A DNA stretch of 64,000 bases from Burkholderia pyrrocinia (GTDB lineage Bacteria; Pseudomonadota; Gammaproteobacteria; Burkholderiales; Burkholderiaceae), in assembly GCF_022809715.1 (NCBI RefSeq), contig NZ_CP094460.1, positions 1 to 64,000 of the forward strand. The letters run 5' to 3'. The notes under the pieces are model-generated. The model worked only from the letters and a program-made list of their open reading frames with translations, had not been told where the DNA came from and made no database searches. This document shows positions 17,443-26,238 of this stretch, piece by piece. How positions within the stretch are numbered: position 1 is the first letter of the stretch; each line of letters opens with the position of its first letter. Position numbers and translations under genes: made by a program.

Positions 17443-18027
17443 TTACCAGAACCCGCGAATGCCCGCGATGCCGTACGCGCCGTGACGGCGCGCGTCGTCG
17501 AGATGCGCGCGCGTCATCCCGCCGAGCGCGTAGACGGGCATCGCGGCCTGCGCGGCCAGCGCGTCGAATCGGTTCCAGCCGAGCGCCGGCGCACCGGGGT
17601 GGCTGAGCGTCGGCAACACTGGCGACAGCGTGACGAAGTCCGCGCCGGCGCGTGCGGCCAGCAGCAGGTCGTCACGCGTGTGGCAGGCGGCGGACACCCA
17701 TCGTCCGGCCGGCAACGGCCGCTGCGCGGCGGCGCGCAGCGCGGTGCCGTCGAGATGCCAGCCGGCGCCGTCGAGCCGCATCACGCCGGCTGCATCGATC
17801 GGGCCGTTCAGCATCAGGTGCGCGCCGGCTGCATCGCAGCGCGCGAGCGCCGCTGCGGCGAGCCGCGCGAACGCGGCCGCATCGAGCGATTTCACGCGCA
17901 GTTGCACGAGCGTCTCGCCGCGCGCGAGCACGGCCGACAGCCGGTCGAGGAACGCATCGCAATCGGCCGCCGACGCGGACGCCGGTTCCGGCGTGATCAC
18001 GCAGCAGCGCGGCAGCGTTGCGTTCAT
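17443..18027 (-). CDS. ThiE/TenI-like thiamine phosphate synthase domain protein
   Basis: A 194-residue TIM-barrel protein of the thiamine monophosphate synthase/TenI family. Segments such as ETLVQLRVKSLDAAAF, AHLMLNGPIDAA, GADFVTLSPVLPTLSHPGA and YALGGMTRAHLDDARRHGA follow the fold. The canonical ThiE diphosphate and HMP-binding motif, normally H-hydrophobic-G-Q-x-D, reads HLDGTAL, and the ending GIAGIRGFW is typical of the TMP-synthase-like half of Nudix-ThiE fusion proteins. Here the Nudix half is missing. It may not make thiamine phosphate. The start is taken as the ATG at 18027; a TTG at 18045 is possible. It lies 28 bases downstream of the CNNM gene on the same strand and is probably co-transcribed with it. 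Confidence 0.75.
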   Translation of the reverse strand: MNATLPRCCVITPEPASASAADCDAFLDRLSAVLARGETLVQLRVKSLDAAAFARLAAAALARCDAAGAHLMLNGPIDAAGVMRLDGAGWHLDGTALRAAAQRPLPAGRWVSAACHTRDDLLLAARAGADFVTLSPVLPTLSHPGAPALGWNRFDALAAQAAMPVYALGGMTRAHLDDARRHGAYGIAGIRGFW

Positions 18028-18055
18028 CGCGCGCGGCGACGACAACGAGGGGCCG

Positions 18056-19399
18056 TCATTCGTCGGCCTCCTTCGCGATCTTCGGATAGACGCGCACGAG
18101 CACGATGCGCGGCCCGTTCATCTTCTTCACGACGACGTCGAAGCGGTCGAACGACACGCGCTGCCCTTCGGTCGGCAGGTCGCTGAGCGCCTGGATCACG
18201 AGGCCGCCGACCGATTCCGCACGGCCTTCGTCGATGTCGATGCCGAGCGCCTGCTCGAGCGACACGACGGGCAGGCTGCCCTTGCCCATCAGCGTGCCGT
18301 CGTCGAGGCGGCTCCAGTCGGCATCGCCCTGGCGGAACTCGTCGTGGATCTGGCCGACCAGCGCGCCGAGCAGGTTGTCGAGCGTCAGGAAGCCGATCGG
18401 CTTCTCGCCCTTGTTGCCGACCAGCGCGAAGTGCGGCGCGCCCTTGCGGAAGCGGCGGAACAGTTCGAGTGCCGGGGTGTCGGGCTTCACGTACTGCACG
18501 GGGCGCACGTAGTCGGACAGGTCTTCGAGCGCCGCGCCCGCGTGACGCGCGAGCAGCAGGTCCTTCAGGTGGATCAGCCCGCTCACCTGTTCGCGCGACG
18601 CATCCTCGAACAGCGGATAGCGGCTGAAGCGGTGCCGCGCGACGATCTCCATGTTGTCGGGCAGCGGCAGGTCGCGCCGCAGGCCGATCATTTCATGGGC
18701 CGGCCGCATCAGGTCCGACACGGTCATCGACGAAAAATCGAGCGAATGCGCGAGCGTGTTCCACTCGTCGTTGCTGTACGTGCCGCGCGCCGGCTGTGCC
18801 GCGTTGCCGGCCGTGCTGCGGCGGCTGCGCAGGATCAGCTTCAGCTCGTCGGTCGAGTAGTGCGCGTCACCGCCGTGGTCGGTCGACAGCCCCGCGAGCC
18901 GCAGCACCGCGTTGGCGCTGTTGTTGAGCACCCAGATCGCCGGATACATCGCCCAGTAGAACGCATAGAGCGGCAGCGCGACCCACAGGCCGATCTTCTC
19001 GGGCTGGCGGATCGCCATCGATTTCGGCGCAAGCTCGCCGACGACGATGTGCAGGAACGAGATCAGCGAGAACGCGAACACGAGCGAGATCAGGTGCACG
19101 ACGCGTTCGGACTGCACGCCGATCAGGTCGAGCAGCGGGCCGATCAGTTCCGCGAAGGCCGGTTCGCCGACCCAGCCGAGGCCGAGCGACGCGAGCGTGA
19201 TGCCGAGCTGGCACGCGGAAAGATACGCATCGAGCCGGCCATGCACGATGCCGAGGATGCGCCCGCGCAGGCCGTGCTTGCGGGCAAGGGTCTTGACGCG
19301 CGTCGCGCGCAGTTTGACGAGGCCGAATTCGGCCGCAACGAAGAACCCGTTCAGGGCCACCAGGAACAACGCGCCGATGAGCGCGAAGATCTGTAACAA
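18056..19399 (-). CDS. CNNM/CorC-family membrane protein (DUF21 and CBS domains)
   Basis: A 447-residue hemolysin/CorC-type protein, a family linked to magnesium or cobalt efflux. The order is: DUF21/CNNM transmembrane domain (about residues 1-190; MLQIFALIGALFLVALNGFF, then LGITLASLGLGWVGEP and HIVVGELAPKSMAIRQPE), two CBS domains (about 215-335; MRPAHEMIGLRRDLPL, SRYPLFEDA, GLIHLKDLL) and a CorC_HlyC domain at the end (LPVVSLEQALGIDI, GGLVIQALSDLPTEGQ). The start is TTG at 19399 behind GGAGCGATTC; no nearby ATG exists. It sits in the inner membrane with a cytoplasmic regulatory half that binds nucleotides in relatives. The ThiE-like gene follows closely. Confidence 0.9.
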   Translation of the reverse strand: MLQIFALIGALFLVALNGFFVAAEFGLVKLRATRVKTLARKHGLRGRILGIVHGRLDAYLSACQLGITLASLGLGWVGEPAFAELIGPLLDLIGVQSERVVHLISLVFAFSLISFLHIVVGELAPKSMAIRQPEKIGLWVALPLYAFYWAMYPAIWVLNNSANAVLRLAGLSTDHGGDAHYSTDELKLILRSRRSTAGNAAQPARGTYSNDEWNTLAHSLDFSSMTVSDLMRPAHEMIGLRRDLPLPDNMEIVARHRFSRYPLFEDASREQVSGLIHLKDLLLARHAGAALEDLSDYVRPVQYVKPDTPALELFRRFRKGAPHFALVGNKGEKPIGFLTLDNLLGALVGQIHDEFRQGDADWSRLDDGTLMGKGSLPVVSLEQALGIDIDEGRAESVGGLVIQALSDLPTEGQRVSFDRFDVVVKKMNGPRIVLVRVYPKIAKEADE

Positions 19400-19475
19400 A
19401 GAATCGCTCCGGTTATGACAGGCCCATCAGTATAGGGCCGGCAAGGAATTTGTAATGTTCTGGACGACCGATTGC

Positions 19476-20255
19476 TTACACCGGCGCCTCGCGGGGGATG
19501 GCGAGCGTGATGGTGGCGGTCGCGCCGTCGGCGAACGCGGTATGCGCGAACGTGCCGCCGTGCGCGAGCGCGACGCGCTGGCACAGCGCGAGTGCCCATG
19601 CGATTCGCTTCGCGTCGCGCTCGCGCAGCATTTCGCGTCGCGCGAACGATTCGAACGCATGCGGCTGTGCAGGATCGGCGAGTGCGCCGGCGCTCACGGT
19701 GCAGGTGGCGCGCGCGACGAACTGCGCGCCGTCGCGCGTGCATGCGAATGTCACGCGGCTGCCGGCGGCGCTGGCCTCGACGGCCGCCGTCAGCATCGTC
19801 CAGAGCGCCTGCGCGATGCGTTCGCGGTCGGCCGACAGCGACGGTTCGTCGTCCGGCAGCGTCGCGTCGAGCGCGACCTGCCGTGCGTCGGCGAGCGCAA
19901 AACGGACGAGCGCGAGCGTGTCGTCGAGCAGCGCACGCAGCGCGAACGGCCGCGGCGCGATCGCGAGCGTGCGCGTTTCCGCGCGCGGCGCATCGAGCAC
20001 GTCGTCGATCAGCGTCACCTGTTGGTCGATGCCCGTGCGGATGCCCGCAAGCGCGCGCTGCAGGTTCGGATCGGCATTGGCGAGCTGGCGCTCGAGCACG
20101 TACGCCCAGCTATGCATCGCGTTCAGCGGGCTGCGCAGGTCGTGCGATGCGGTGGAGAGCGCCTGGTCGCGCAGGAACAGCGCCGCCTGGGTGGCGTAGT
20201 GCGCTGCGCGTTCGCGCAGCAGGTCGGCGGCGGGATCGACGGAAGTGGACGTCAC
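19476..20255 (-). CDS. Histidine-kinase-like protein with degenerate ATPase domain
   Basis: A 259-residue soluble protein with the dimerisation and phospho-acceptor helix pair of sensor kinases: STASHDLRSPLNAMHSW, with the acceptor His38. The C-terminal half follows the HATPase fold to the end (HGGTFAHTAFADGATATITL), but its ATP-binding boxes are altered. The N-box asparagine is replaced (LTAAVEASAAGSRV), the G1 DxG is not recognisable (CTVSAGAL), and G2 GxGLGL reads DAKRIAWALAL. There is no transmembrane segment, PAS or receiver domain, and no response regulator gene nearby. It may be a phosphotransfer or scaffold protein rather than an active kinase. The start at 20255 gives the N-terminus MTSTSVDPAADLL. 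Confidence 0.78.
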   Translation of the reverse strand: MTSTSVDPAADLLRERAAHYATQAALFLRDQALSTASHDLRSPLNAMHSWAYVLERQLANADPNLQRALAGIRTGIDQQVTLIDDVLDAPRAETRTLAIAPRPFALRALLDDTLALVRFALADARQVALDATLPDDEPSLSADRERIAQALWTMLTAAVEASAAGSRVTFACTRDGAQFVARATCTVSAGALADPAQPHAFESFARREMLRERDAKRIAWALALCQRVALAHGGTFAHTAFADGATATITLAIPREAPV

Positions 20256-20322
20256 GGAGCAGGCCTGTCGGAAGCGGTTGGCGTGGAAGTCACGCGAACC
20301 GTCATTATAGGGACGGTGCGTG

Positions 20323-21246
20323 TCACGCCGGCAGCGCGTCTTCGTCCTTTTTCCGTGCGTCGCCGTTCGGCAGCAACTGGCACGCGAGCAGGCCGGCCAG
20401 CATCAGCGCGCAGCCGACGAGCGCGCGCAGCGTCAGCGTTTCGTTGAGCGCGGCCCAGCCGGCGACCGCCGCGAACACGCCTTCCATGCTGAAGATCACG
20501 GCCGCGTGCGCGGGCGCGGCGTCGCGCTGCGCGACGACCTGCAGCGTATAGCCGACGCCGACCGACAGCAGCCCGCCGTACAGCAGCGTCGGCAGCGCGC
20601 CGCGCAGCATCGCGACGCTGACCGGCTCGACGGCCAGGCCGACCGCGAGGCACGCCACGCCGCAGACGACGAACTGCATGAACGCGAGCACGAGCGGATC
20701 GTGACGCTTCGCGAGATGGCCGACCGCCATCACGTGCGCGGCGATGATGACGGCGCCCGCGAGCTGGAACCAGTCGCCATAGAGCACCGAAAAGTGCTCG
20801 TCGATGCTGAGGAAATACAGGCCGATCGCCGCGAGCAGCGCGCCGAACCACGTGCCTGCGCCGATCCGGTGGCGTGCGAACACGCCCATCAGCGGCACGA
20901 TCACGACGTACAGCGAGCTGATGAAGCCCGCGTTCGCGACCCGCGTGTACTGCAGGCCGACCTGCTGCAGCGAGATCGACACGGCGAGCAGCCCGCCGAG
21001 CGCGAGGCCCGGCAGCAGCAGCGCCGGCTCGCGGCGGATCGCCGCGAGTTGCGCGCGCGATGCCGCGTTCAGCATCAGCAGCGGAACCAGCACGAGCGCG
21101 CCGAGCAGGAAGCGCAGCCCCGTGAACAGGAACGGCCCGATCACGTCGAGGCTCAGTCGCTGCGCGACGAACGCAGAGCCCCAGATCGCGGCGGCGGCGA
21201 GCATCAGCAGGTTGGCGCGGAGGTGCTTGCGGGCTTCGGACTTCAT
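20323..21246 (-). CDS. EamA/DMT-family transporter
   Basis: A 307-residue drug/metabolite transporter with ten predicted helices arranged as two EamA repeats. The first repeat starts ANLLMLAAAAIWGSAFVAQR and includes FTGLRFLLGALVL; the second includes GDWFQLAGAVIIAAHVMAVG and the conserved end AVIFSMEGVFAAVAGWAALNE followed by LTLRALVGCALMLAGLLACQL. It is an inner-membrane exporter of small molecules, substrate unknown. The start at MKSEARKHLRANL (21246) is immediately upstream of the first helix. It lies 40 bases downstream of the stop of the LysR gene on the same strand, so the two are probably one unit and the regulator may control the exporter. Confidence 0.88.
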   Translation of the reverse strand: MKSEARKHLRANLLMLAAAAIWGSAFVAQRLSLDVIGPFLFTGLRFLLGALVLVPLLMLNAASRAQLAAIRREPALLLPGLALGGLLAVSISLQQVGLQYTRVANAGFISSLYVVIVPLMGVFARHRIGAGTWFGALLAAIGLYFLSIDEHFSVLYGDWFQLAGAVIIAAHVMAVGHLAKRHDPLVLAFMQFVVCGVACLAVGLAVEPVSVAMLRGALPTLLYGGLLSVGVGYTLQVVAQRDAAPAHAAVIFSMEGVFAAVAGWAALNETLTLRALVGCALMLAGLLACQLLPNGDARKKDEDALPA

Positions 21247-21286
21247 CGGATTCTTCTGAAGATTGCTGGCGGCGAAACCCCACAGC

Positions 21287-22144
21287 TTACGCCGAGATTG
21301 CAAGGCTGTCGGCAAACCTGCGCAGCGCGGCGGCCGCACGTGCGTCGCGCACGCGCGAATACAGCACGACCTGCGACTGCGGCAGCGGCGGCAGCCCGAA
21401 TTTCGCGCCGACGTCGACCAGCGTACGCGGCGCGACACGCCGCGCGAGCGGGCAGACGGCGAGCCCTGCCGCCGCGGCCGCCGTGACCGCCGCGACACCG
21501 CCACCCGTGAAGCGCTCGCGCCACGGCCGCCCCGCATGGTCGAGCGCACGCAGTGCGGCGGCCCGCACACCGCACGGGCCGGCCAGCACCGCGAGCGGCA
21601 GCGGCTCGCCAGCACGGGGCGCCCAGTCCGGCGCGGCGAGCCAGGCCAGCGGTTCGGCAAACAGCAGCGTGCCGTCGTCGCGCGGTGGGTCCTCGCCGGG
21701 TTCGTGCCGCACGATCGCCGCGTCGAGCCGGCGTTCGTCGTATTGCGCGAGCAGGCCTGCCGACATCCCGAGATGCATTTCCAGCGACAGTCCCGGATCC
21801 TGCCGATGCAGGCTCGTGAGCACGGCCGGTAGGTCGGGCACCGCGACGTGCTCGCTGACGCCGAGCGACAGGCGGTGCGTGCCGGCCGAGATCGCACCGA
21901 GCGCGTGGTCGTGCGCGTCGAGCAGCGCACGGGCGGCCGGCAGGAAGTTCTCGCCGTTGGCGGCCAGCTTGACGACGCGCGGCGTGCGCGCGAGCAGCGG
22001 CTTGCCGAGGTGCGCCTCCAGCCGCTTCAGCTTCAGGCTGACGGCCGATTGCGTGGTGCCGAGCGCATCGGCGGCGCGCGTGAAGCTGGCGAGATCGGCG
22101 ACCAGCACGAACGCGCGTACGGCATCGAGATCGAGTACTTTCAT
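21287..22144 (-). CDS. LysR-family transcriptional regulator
   Basis: A 285-residue LysR-type regulator. The N-terminal winged HTH is textbook: LDAVRAFVLVADLASFTRAA, then DALGTTQSAVSLKLKRLEAHLGKPLL. The remaining 200 residues form the effector-binding domain (LGVSEHVAVPDLPAVL, RRLDAAIVRHEPGE, AVTAAAAAGLAVCPLARR). It is divergent from the tautomerase gene at 22254; the 109-base gap is AT-rich and contains repeated TTCATT/AATGAA stretches near the start codon that could be its binding site. It lies just upstream of the EamA exporter on the same strand. Likely targets are these neighbours. Inducer unknown. Confidence 0.89.
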   Translation of the reverse strand: MKVLDLDAVRAFVLVADLASFTRAADALGTTQSAVSLKLKRLEAHLGKPLLARTPRVVKLAANGENFLPAARALLDAHDHALGAISAGTHRLSLGVSEHVAVPDLPAVLTSLHRQDPGLSLEMHLGMSAGLLAQYDERRLDAAIVRHEPGEDPPRDDGTLLFAEPLAWLAAPDWAPRAGEPLPLAVLAGPCGVRAAALRALDHAGRPWRERFTGGGVAAVTAAAAAGLAVCPLARRVAPRTLVDVGAKFGLPPLPQSQVVLYSRVRDARAAAALRRFADSLAISA

Positions 22145-22253
22145 TTCAAATGAAAATGAATGAAATATTCATTGATGACTGTTCATTATAGTTCGGCGAG
22201 CCTAACCTGACGCTGTGTTTCCATTCTTCAACGTCACCGACAGGAGCAGGACC

Positions 22254-22637
22254 ATGCCATTCACCCGTATCGCAGTGCGCGAAGGCAAACCGGCCGCATA
22301 CCGCGCGGCGCTCGTCGACGGCGTGCATCGCGCGCTGATGCACACGTTCAACGTGCCCGAGGACGACATCTTCATGGTCGTCACCGAGCATGCGGCCGAG
22401 AACTTCGTGTTCGGCCGCCACTATCTCGACATCGAACGCAGCGACGATCTGGTGATGATCCAGATCACCGCGAACAACACGCGCACGCTCGAGCAGAAGC
22501 GGGCGCTGTACCGGACGATCGCGGAGAACCTCGCGGAGCAGCCCGGCGTGCGGCAACAGGACGTATTCATCAGTCTTGTCGAGGTGCTGAAGGAGGACTG
22601 GTCGTTCGGCAACGGCATCGCGCAATACGCCGTTTGA
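22254..22637 (+). CDS. Tautomerase-family protein
   Basis: A 127-residue member of the tautomerase superfamily. The catalytic N-terminal proline (Pro1 after methionine removal) is present in MPFTRIAVREGKPAAYRAAL. Sequence such as VHRALMHTFNVPEDDIFMVV and FISLVEVLKEDWSFGNGIAQ is typical of the longer 'tautomerase_2' group, in which the subunit is a tandem of the 4-oxalocrotonate tautomerase fold. The ATG at 22254 follows ACAGGAGCAGGACC. It is divergent from the LysR gene, which may regulate it. Physiological substrate unknown; keto-enol isomerisation is the family reaction. Confidence 0.87.
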   Translation: MPFTRIAVREGKPAAYRAALVDGVHRALMHTFNVPEDDIFMVVTEHAAENFVFGRHYLDIERSDDLVMIQITANNTRTLEQKRALYRTIAENLAEQPGVRQQDVFISLVEVLKEDWSFGNGIAQYAV

Positions 22638-22763
22638 TTTGCGACAGCGCGACGGGGCCGGATCGTCGCCTGCGCGTTTTGACGGCGTGTACTATGGAAG
22701 AAGCTTCACGGGCGACGCCGGCGCGGTCGATGCGCCGGCGATTCTTCATGTGCAGGAGCTTCC

Positions 22764-24407
22764 ATGTCGCGTGTGCTGGAAATCGTGTTGTCGTTGTCGC
22801 TGGAAGGCTGGCCGGTCAAGGCTGCGAGTCGTGCCCGCGGCACGCAGCGCGATTTCGGCGCCGAGCTCGTGCGCGCATGGCGGATCTGTCCGCAGGTCCG
22901 GATGCGGCGCGGCCATGAACGCGTGACGATCGAGCCGTGCCAGGTCGAGGAGGCCGAGCCGAGCCCCGGCGCGAGCTGGTGGACCTGGGTCGAGTCGAAC
23001 GCGCATGGCAGGCGGGTCGTCGCGTCCCGCACGAAAGCGTTCGCGCCCGGCGTCACGCAGCGCGAACTGTTCGACGCGGAGCATGAGGGCATCGTCGTCG
23101 CGATGCCGCTGCCCGTACCCGCAACGGGCGACGCAGTTGATGCCGATGCGCCGGCGGGCGAAGTCGACGAAGTCAACGGCGTCGCGCCGGACGCCACCGA
23201 GCGCTCCGCCGCCGGCGCGCCGCCCGAAGCGCCGGGGCTGCGCCTCGTCAGCGAACGGCGGCACGGGCGGTGGGCCGACGACAGCGGCGTCGTGGTCGAG
23301 ATGACGCTCGACGATGTCACGCTGCATGGCGGTGGCGAGCCGCCGCGCCGCTACGTCGAGCTGCGTCTCGCCGCGCCCGACTGGGAAACCTTCGCCGCAC
23401 GCACGGCCGCGCTGCACGCGCTGTTTGCCGCGGCGCGCGAACTGAGCGGCGCGTGGCCCGCATTCGTGCAACTGACGAGCGTGATCGACCGTGCCTGTGC
23501 GGGCGAGCCGGTTGCCGCCTGGCTGGTCAAGGCGCGGCTCGTCGACCTGACCGGCATCCGCACGCAGCGCGCCGCGCTGTTCGCGCTGTCCGGCGACATC
23601 GCCGCGCAATGGCTCGGTAACGAGGGTGGCGTGCTCGATCGCGACGATCCCGAATTCGTGCATCAGATGCGCGTCGCGCTGCGCCGCCTGCGCACGCTGA
23701 TGCGCTTCTTTCCGCGCTTTGCCGACCGCCAGTGGAAGGACACTTTCGGCACCGACCTGCGTTGGCTCGCCGCTCTGCTCGGCACGGTGCGCGACTGGGA
23801 CGTGTTCTCGACCGAAACCCTGCCCGCGCTGATCGCGGCCGACGGCGGCGGCGCCGACTGGAACGGCACGCTCGACGCCGCGCGTGCGCAGTCCACGGCC
23901 GCGCGCGTCGAACTGCGGCAGGCGCTGCATTCGGCCCGCTATGCGCGGCTGACGCTCGGCTGGCTCGAATGGCTGAGCGCGCTCGCGCTGCCACCCGCCG
24001 CCGACGACGACGCGCCGTCGCTGCGGCGTCATGCGACGAAGCGCGTGCGGCGGCTGTTCGGCCATCTTTACGCATCGCCGTCGCTCACGTCGCTCGATAC
24101 GACTGCGCGCCACCGGGTGCGGATCGACGCGAAGCGGCTGCGCTATGCACTCGAATTCTTCGCGTCGCTGGCGTCGCGCCGCACGCGCAACGAGACGGTG
24201 AAGACGCTCGCGCGCGTGCAGACCGTGCTCGGCGAATCGAACGACACAATGGTTGCGCTGCAACATCTCGAGCAACTGACGGCGCCGCCGTACCAGCTCG
24301 GTTTCGTGCGCGGCTACGGCGCGGCGCTCGAACAGCGCGCGGCGCGCGACGCCGAGACGCTGCTGGCCAGCCTGCGTCCGCCGAAGCTCGACGGCAAGCC
24401 GGGCTGA
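22764..24407 (+). CDS. CYTH/CHAD-domain protein
   Basis: A 547-residue protein with a weak CYTH-like N-terminal half and a CHAD domain. CHAD (about residues 270-540) is a helical domain rich in conserved histidines and arginines that binds polyphosphate. Its signature segments are FVHQMRVALRRLRTLMRFF, GTVRDWDVF, LRRHATKRVRRLF, HRVRIDAKRLRYALEFFA and LGESNDTMVALQHLEQL. The N-terminal part lacks the strict ExExK of CYTH phosphohydrolases, so triphosphatase activity is doubtful. The ATG at 22764 follows CAGGAGCTTCC. It likely associates with polyphosphate granules. No polyphosphate kinase lies nearby. It is 42 bases from modE, which has its own promoter. Confidence 0.84.
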   Translation: MSRVLEIVLSLSLEGWPVKAASRARGTQRDFGAELVRAWRICPQVRMRRGHERVTIEPCQVEEAEPSPGASWWTWVESNAHGRRVVASRTKAFAPGVTQRELFDAEHEGIVVAMPLPVPATGDAVDADAPAGEVDEVNGVAPDATERSAAGAPPEAPGLRLVSERRHGRWADDSGVVVEMTLDDVTLHGGGEPPRRYVELRLAAPDWETFAARTAALHALFAAARELSGAWPAFVQLTSVIDRACAGEPVAAWLVKARLVDLTGIRTQRAALFALSGDIAAQWLGNEGGVLDRDDPEFVHQMRVALRRLRTLMRFFPRFADRQWKDTFGTDLRWLAALLGTVRDWDVFSTETLPALIAADGGGADWNGTLDAARAQSTAARVELRQALHSARYARLTLGWLEWLSALALPPAADDDAPSLRRHATKRVRRLFGHLYASPSLTSLDTTARHRVRIDAKRLRYALEFFASLASRRTRNETVKTLARVQTVLGESNDTMVALQHLEQLTAPPYQLGFVRGYGAALEQRAARDAETLLASLRPPKLDGKPG

Positions 24408-24422
24408 GCGGCGCGCGCTGAA

Positions 24423-24428
24423 TATAAT
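24423..24428 (+). promoter_or_regulatory. Candidate -10 box of modE
   Basis: TATAAT, a perfect sigma-70 -10 hexamer in a GC-rich region, 22 bases before the modE ATG. The implied transcript has a leader of only about 15 bases. No strong -35 hexamer is visible at the expected distance. Confidence 0.45.
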
Positions 24429-24449
24429 GGCCGGCCGTTTCCCGCACCC

Positions 24450-25292
24450 ATGCCGATGACCGACGCACCGCATTCTTCCCCGTCTTCCGAGCCGCTCGAA
24501 CTGGGCGGCGAGCTGTGGCTGCGCGCAGGCGAGCAGACGCTCGGCGGCGCCACGCGCATCGCGCTGCTCGCGGCGATCGGCGACACCGGTTCGATCACGC
24601 GCGCGGCGAAGGCCGTCGGCCTCAGCTACAAGGCCGCGTGGGATGCGGTCGACACGATGAACAATCTCGCCGGCGAACCGCTCGTCGCGCGGTCGACGGG
24701 CGGCAAGGGCGGCGGCGGCACGACGCTGACGCCGCGCGCGACGTCGCTGATCGCCGCGTTCCGCACGATCGAGCGCGAGCATCGCCGTTTCATCGACGCC
24801 GCGAGCGCGGCCGTTGCCGGGTTCGACGTCGACTGGGCGCTGATCGGCCGGATCGGCATGAAGACCAGCGCGCGCAACCAGTTGTTCGGCAAGGTCGCAT
24901 CGATCGTGCGCGGCACGGTCAACGACGAAGTGACGCTCACGCTGCCGGGCGGGCAGCCGATCGTCGCCGTGCTGACGCACGAAAGCGTCGATGCGCTCGG
25001 CCTGCGGGAAGGTGCGGACGCCTGCGCGCTGGTAAAGGCGTCGTGGGTCGTGCTGGCGGTCGACGACGGCGGGCCCGAGCTGAAGGTGTCCGCGCGGAAC
25101 CGGCTGCGCGGCAGCGTCGAATCCGTCGCGGCGGGCGCGGTGAACAGCGAAGTGACGCTCGCGCTCGACGGCGGCGGCACGCTGACGGCCGTCGTCACCA
25201 ACGAAAGCGTCGATGCGCTGCAGCTCGACGCCGGCCGGCCGGCGATCGCGCTGTTCAAGGCATCGAGCGTGATTCTCGCGGTGACGGGCTGA
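24450..25292 (+). CDS. modE: ModE, molybdate-responsive regulator
   Basis: A 280-residue ModE. The N-terminal LysR-like winged HTH (about residues 25-120) contains LAAIGDTGSITRAAKAVGL and SYKAAWDAVDTMNNL. Two Mop/TOBE domains follow: the first has KTSARNQLFGKVASIVRGTV with HESVDALGL, the second has KVSARNRLRGSVESVAAGAV with NESVDALQL. These bind molybdate and switch the dimer onto its operator. In the neighbourhood, modABC converges from the right, with a ModE-like box before modA at 27758-27781. The start may be the ATG at 24450 or at 24456. Length and layout match the E. coli protein (262 residues) with a small N-terminal extension. Confidence 0.93.
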   Translation: MPMTDAPHSSPSSEPLELGGELWLRAGEQTLGGATRIALLAAIGDTGSITRAAKAVGLSYKAAWDAVDTMNNLAGEPLVARSTGGKGGGGTTLTPRATSLIAAFRTIEREHRRFIDAASAAVAGFDVDWALIGRIGMKTSARNQLFGKVASIVRGTVNDEVTLTLPGGQPIVAVLTHESVDALGLREGADACALVKASWVVLAVDDGGPELKVSARNRLRGSVESVAAGAVNSEVTLALDGGGTLTAVVTNESVDALQLDAGRPAIALFKASSVILAVTG

Positions 25293-25347
25293 CGGTGCAG
25301 GCACGGCAGCGCGTGCGTGCTGCGGCGATCGTGTGACGGACGGGGGC

Positions 25348-25390
25348 GAAGCCGGCGCCGGACGTCGTCTGCATGGCGCCGGCTTCGTTT
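25348..25390. terminator. Hairpin between convergent modE and modC
   Basis: GAAGCCGGCGCC (25348-25359) pairs with GGCGCCGGCTTC (25375-25386), a perfect 12-base stem with a 15-base loop, followed by GTTTCCGTTT on the plus strand. It sits between two convergent genes and probably ends both transcripts. Confidence 0.7.
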
Positions 25391-25472
25391 CCGTTTCCAG
25401 CTTATGCCGCAGCGCGCGGCTTCTCTCAGGCTCCAGCGTGGCTGCCAGCGCCACGGTCCCGGCCTCGCGCGT

Positions 25473-26174
25473 TCACGCGACGCGCGTCGGCCACTCGGCG
25501 TGCGGCGGTGCCGCCTGCACGCGTCCTTCGCTCAATTGCACGACCTGGTCGCCGAACGCGGCGACGTCGTCGGGGTCGTGCGAGATCAGCACCATCGGGA
25601 TGTCGAGCCGCGCCTGCAACTCGGCGAGCTCGTGGCGCATGCGCTGGCGCATCGCGGCGTCCAGCGCCGCGAACGGTTCGTCGAGCAGCAGGATCCGCGG
25701 TTGCGCGACCAGTGCGCGCGCAAGCGCGACGCGCTGCTTCTGCCCGCCCGACAGTTGCGACGGATACTGCCCCGCGAGCGCTTCGAGGTCGAACGCGTGC
25801 AGCCAGTACGCGACTTCGGGCGGCACCGTCTTCGCGCGCGGGTTGCGCAGCCCCGACGTGAGCCCGAACGCGATGTTCTGGCGCACGTTCAGATGCGGAA
25901 ACAGCGCGTAATCCTGGAACAGGTACGCGACGCGCCGTTCCCGGGTCGGCACGTCGATGCGTCGCGCGGCGTCGAACAGCGGCTCGCCGTTCAGCGTGAT
26001 CGTGCCTGCGTCGGGCGACAGCAGGCCGGCGATCGCCTGCAGCGTCATGCTCTTGCCCGCGCCGGACGGCCCGAACAGCACGACGCGCTGCGTCGCCGCC
26101 GTGAACGACACGTCGAGCGTGAAACGGCGCTCGGCGTTCGCGTAGGTCTTGCGGATATCGACGACGAGGCTCAT
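25473..26174 (-). CDS. modC: ModC, molybdate ABC transporter ATPase
   Basis: A 233-residue ABC ATPase that powers molybdate import. Walker A is GPSGAGKS (35-42), the Q-loop is in VAYLFQDYALFPHLNV, the signature is LSGGQKQRVALARAL and Walker B is ILLLDEPFAALD, with the switch histidine in VLISHDPDDV. The protein stops shortly after the nucleotide-binding domain, whereas E. coli ModC (352 residues) carries a C-terminal Mop domain; this short form lacks it, so molybdate feedback on the transporter itself may be absent. It is the last gene of the modABC unit, 64 bases after modB. The assignment rests on the operon context as well as sequence. Confidence 0.9.
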   Translation of the reverse strand: MSLVVDIRKTYANAERRFTLDVSFTAATQRVVLFGPSGAGKSMTLQAIAGLLSPDAGTITLNGEPLFDAARRIDVPTRERRVAYLFQDYALFPHLNVRQNIAFGLTSGLRNPRAKTVPPEVAYWLHAFDLEALAGQYPSQLSGGQKQRVALARALVAQPRILLLDEPFAALDAAMRQRMRHELAELQARLDIPMVLISHDPDDVAAFGDQVVQLSEGRVQAAPPHAEWPTRVA

Positions 26175-26238
26175 GCGGGCCTCCGCCGAAGCAAGCCGGC
26201 CGCCGCACGAGACAGGCGATACGAATGAGGCAGGCGCT

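Noticed and set aside
22746..25454. A 902-codon minus-strand frame opposite the CHAD and modE genes
   Set aside because: The translation is rich in Arg, Ala and His with no family motifs and lies antisense to two well-supported genes.
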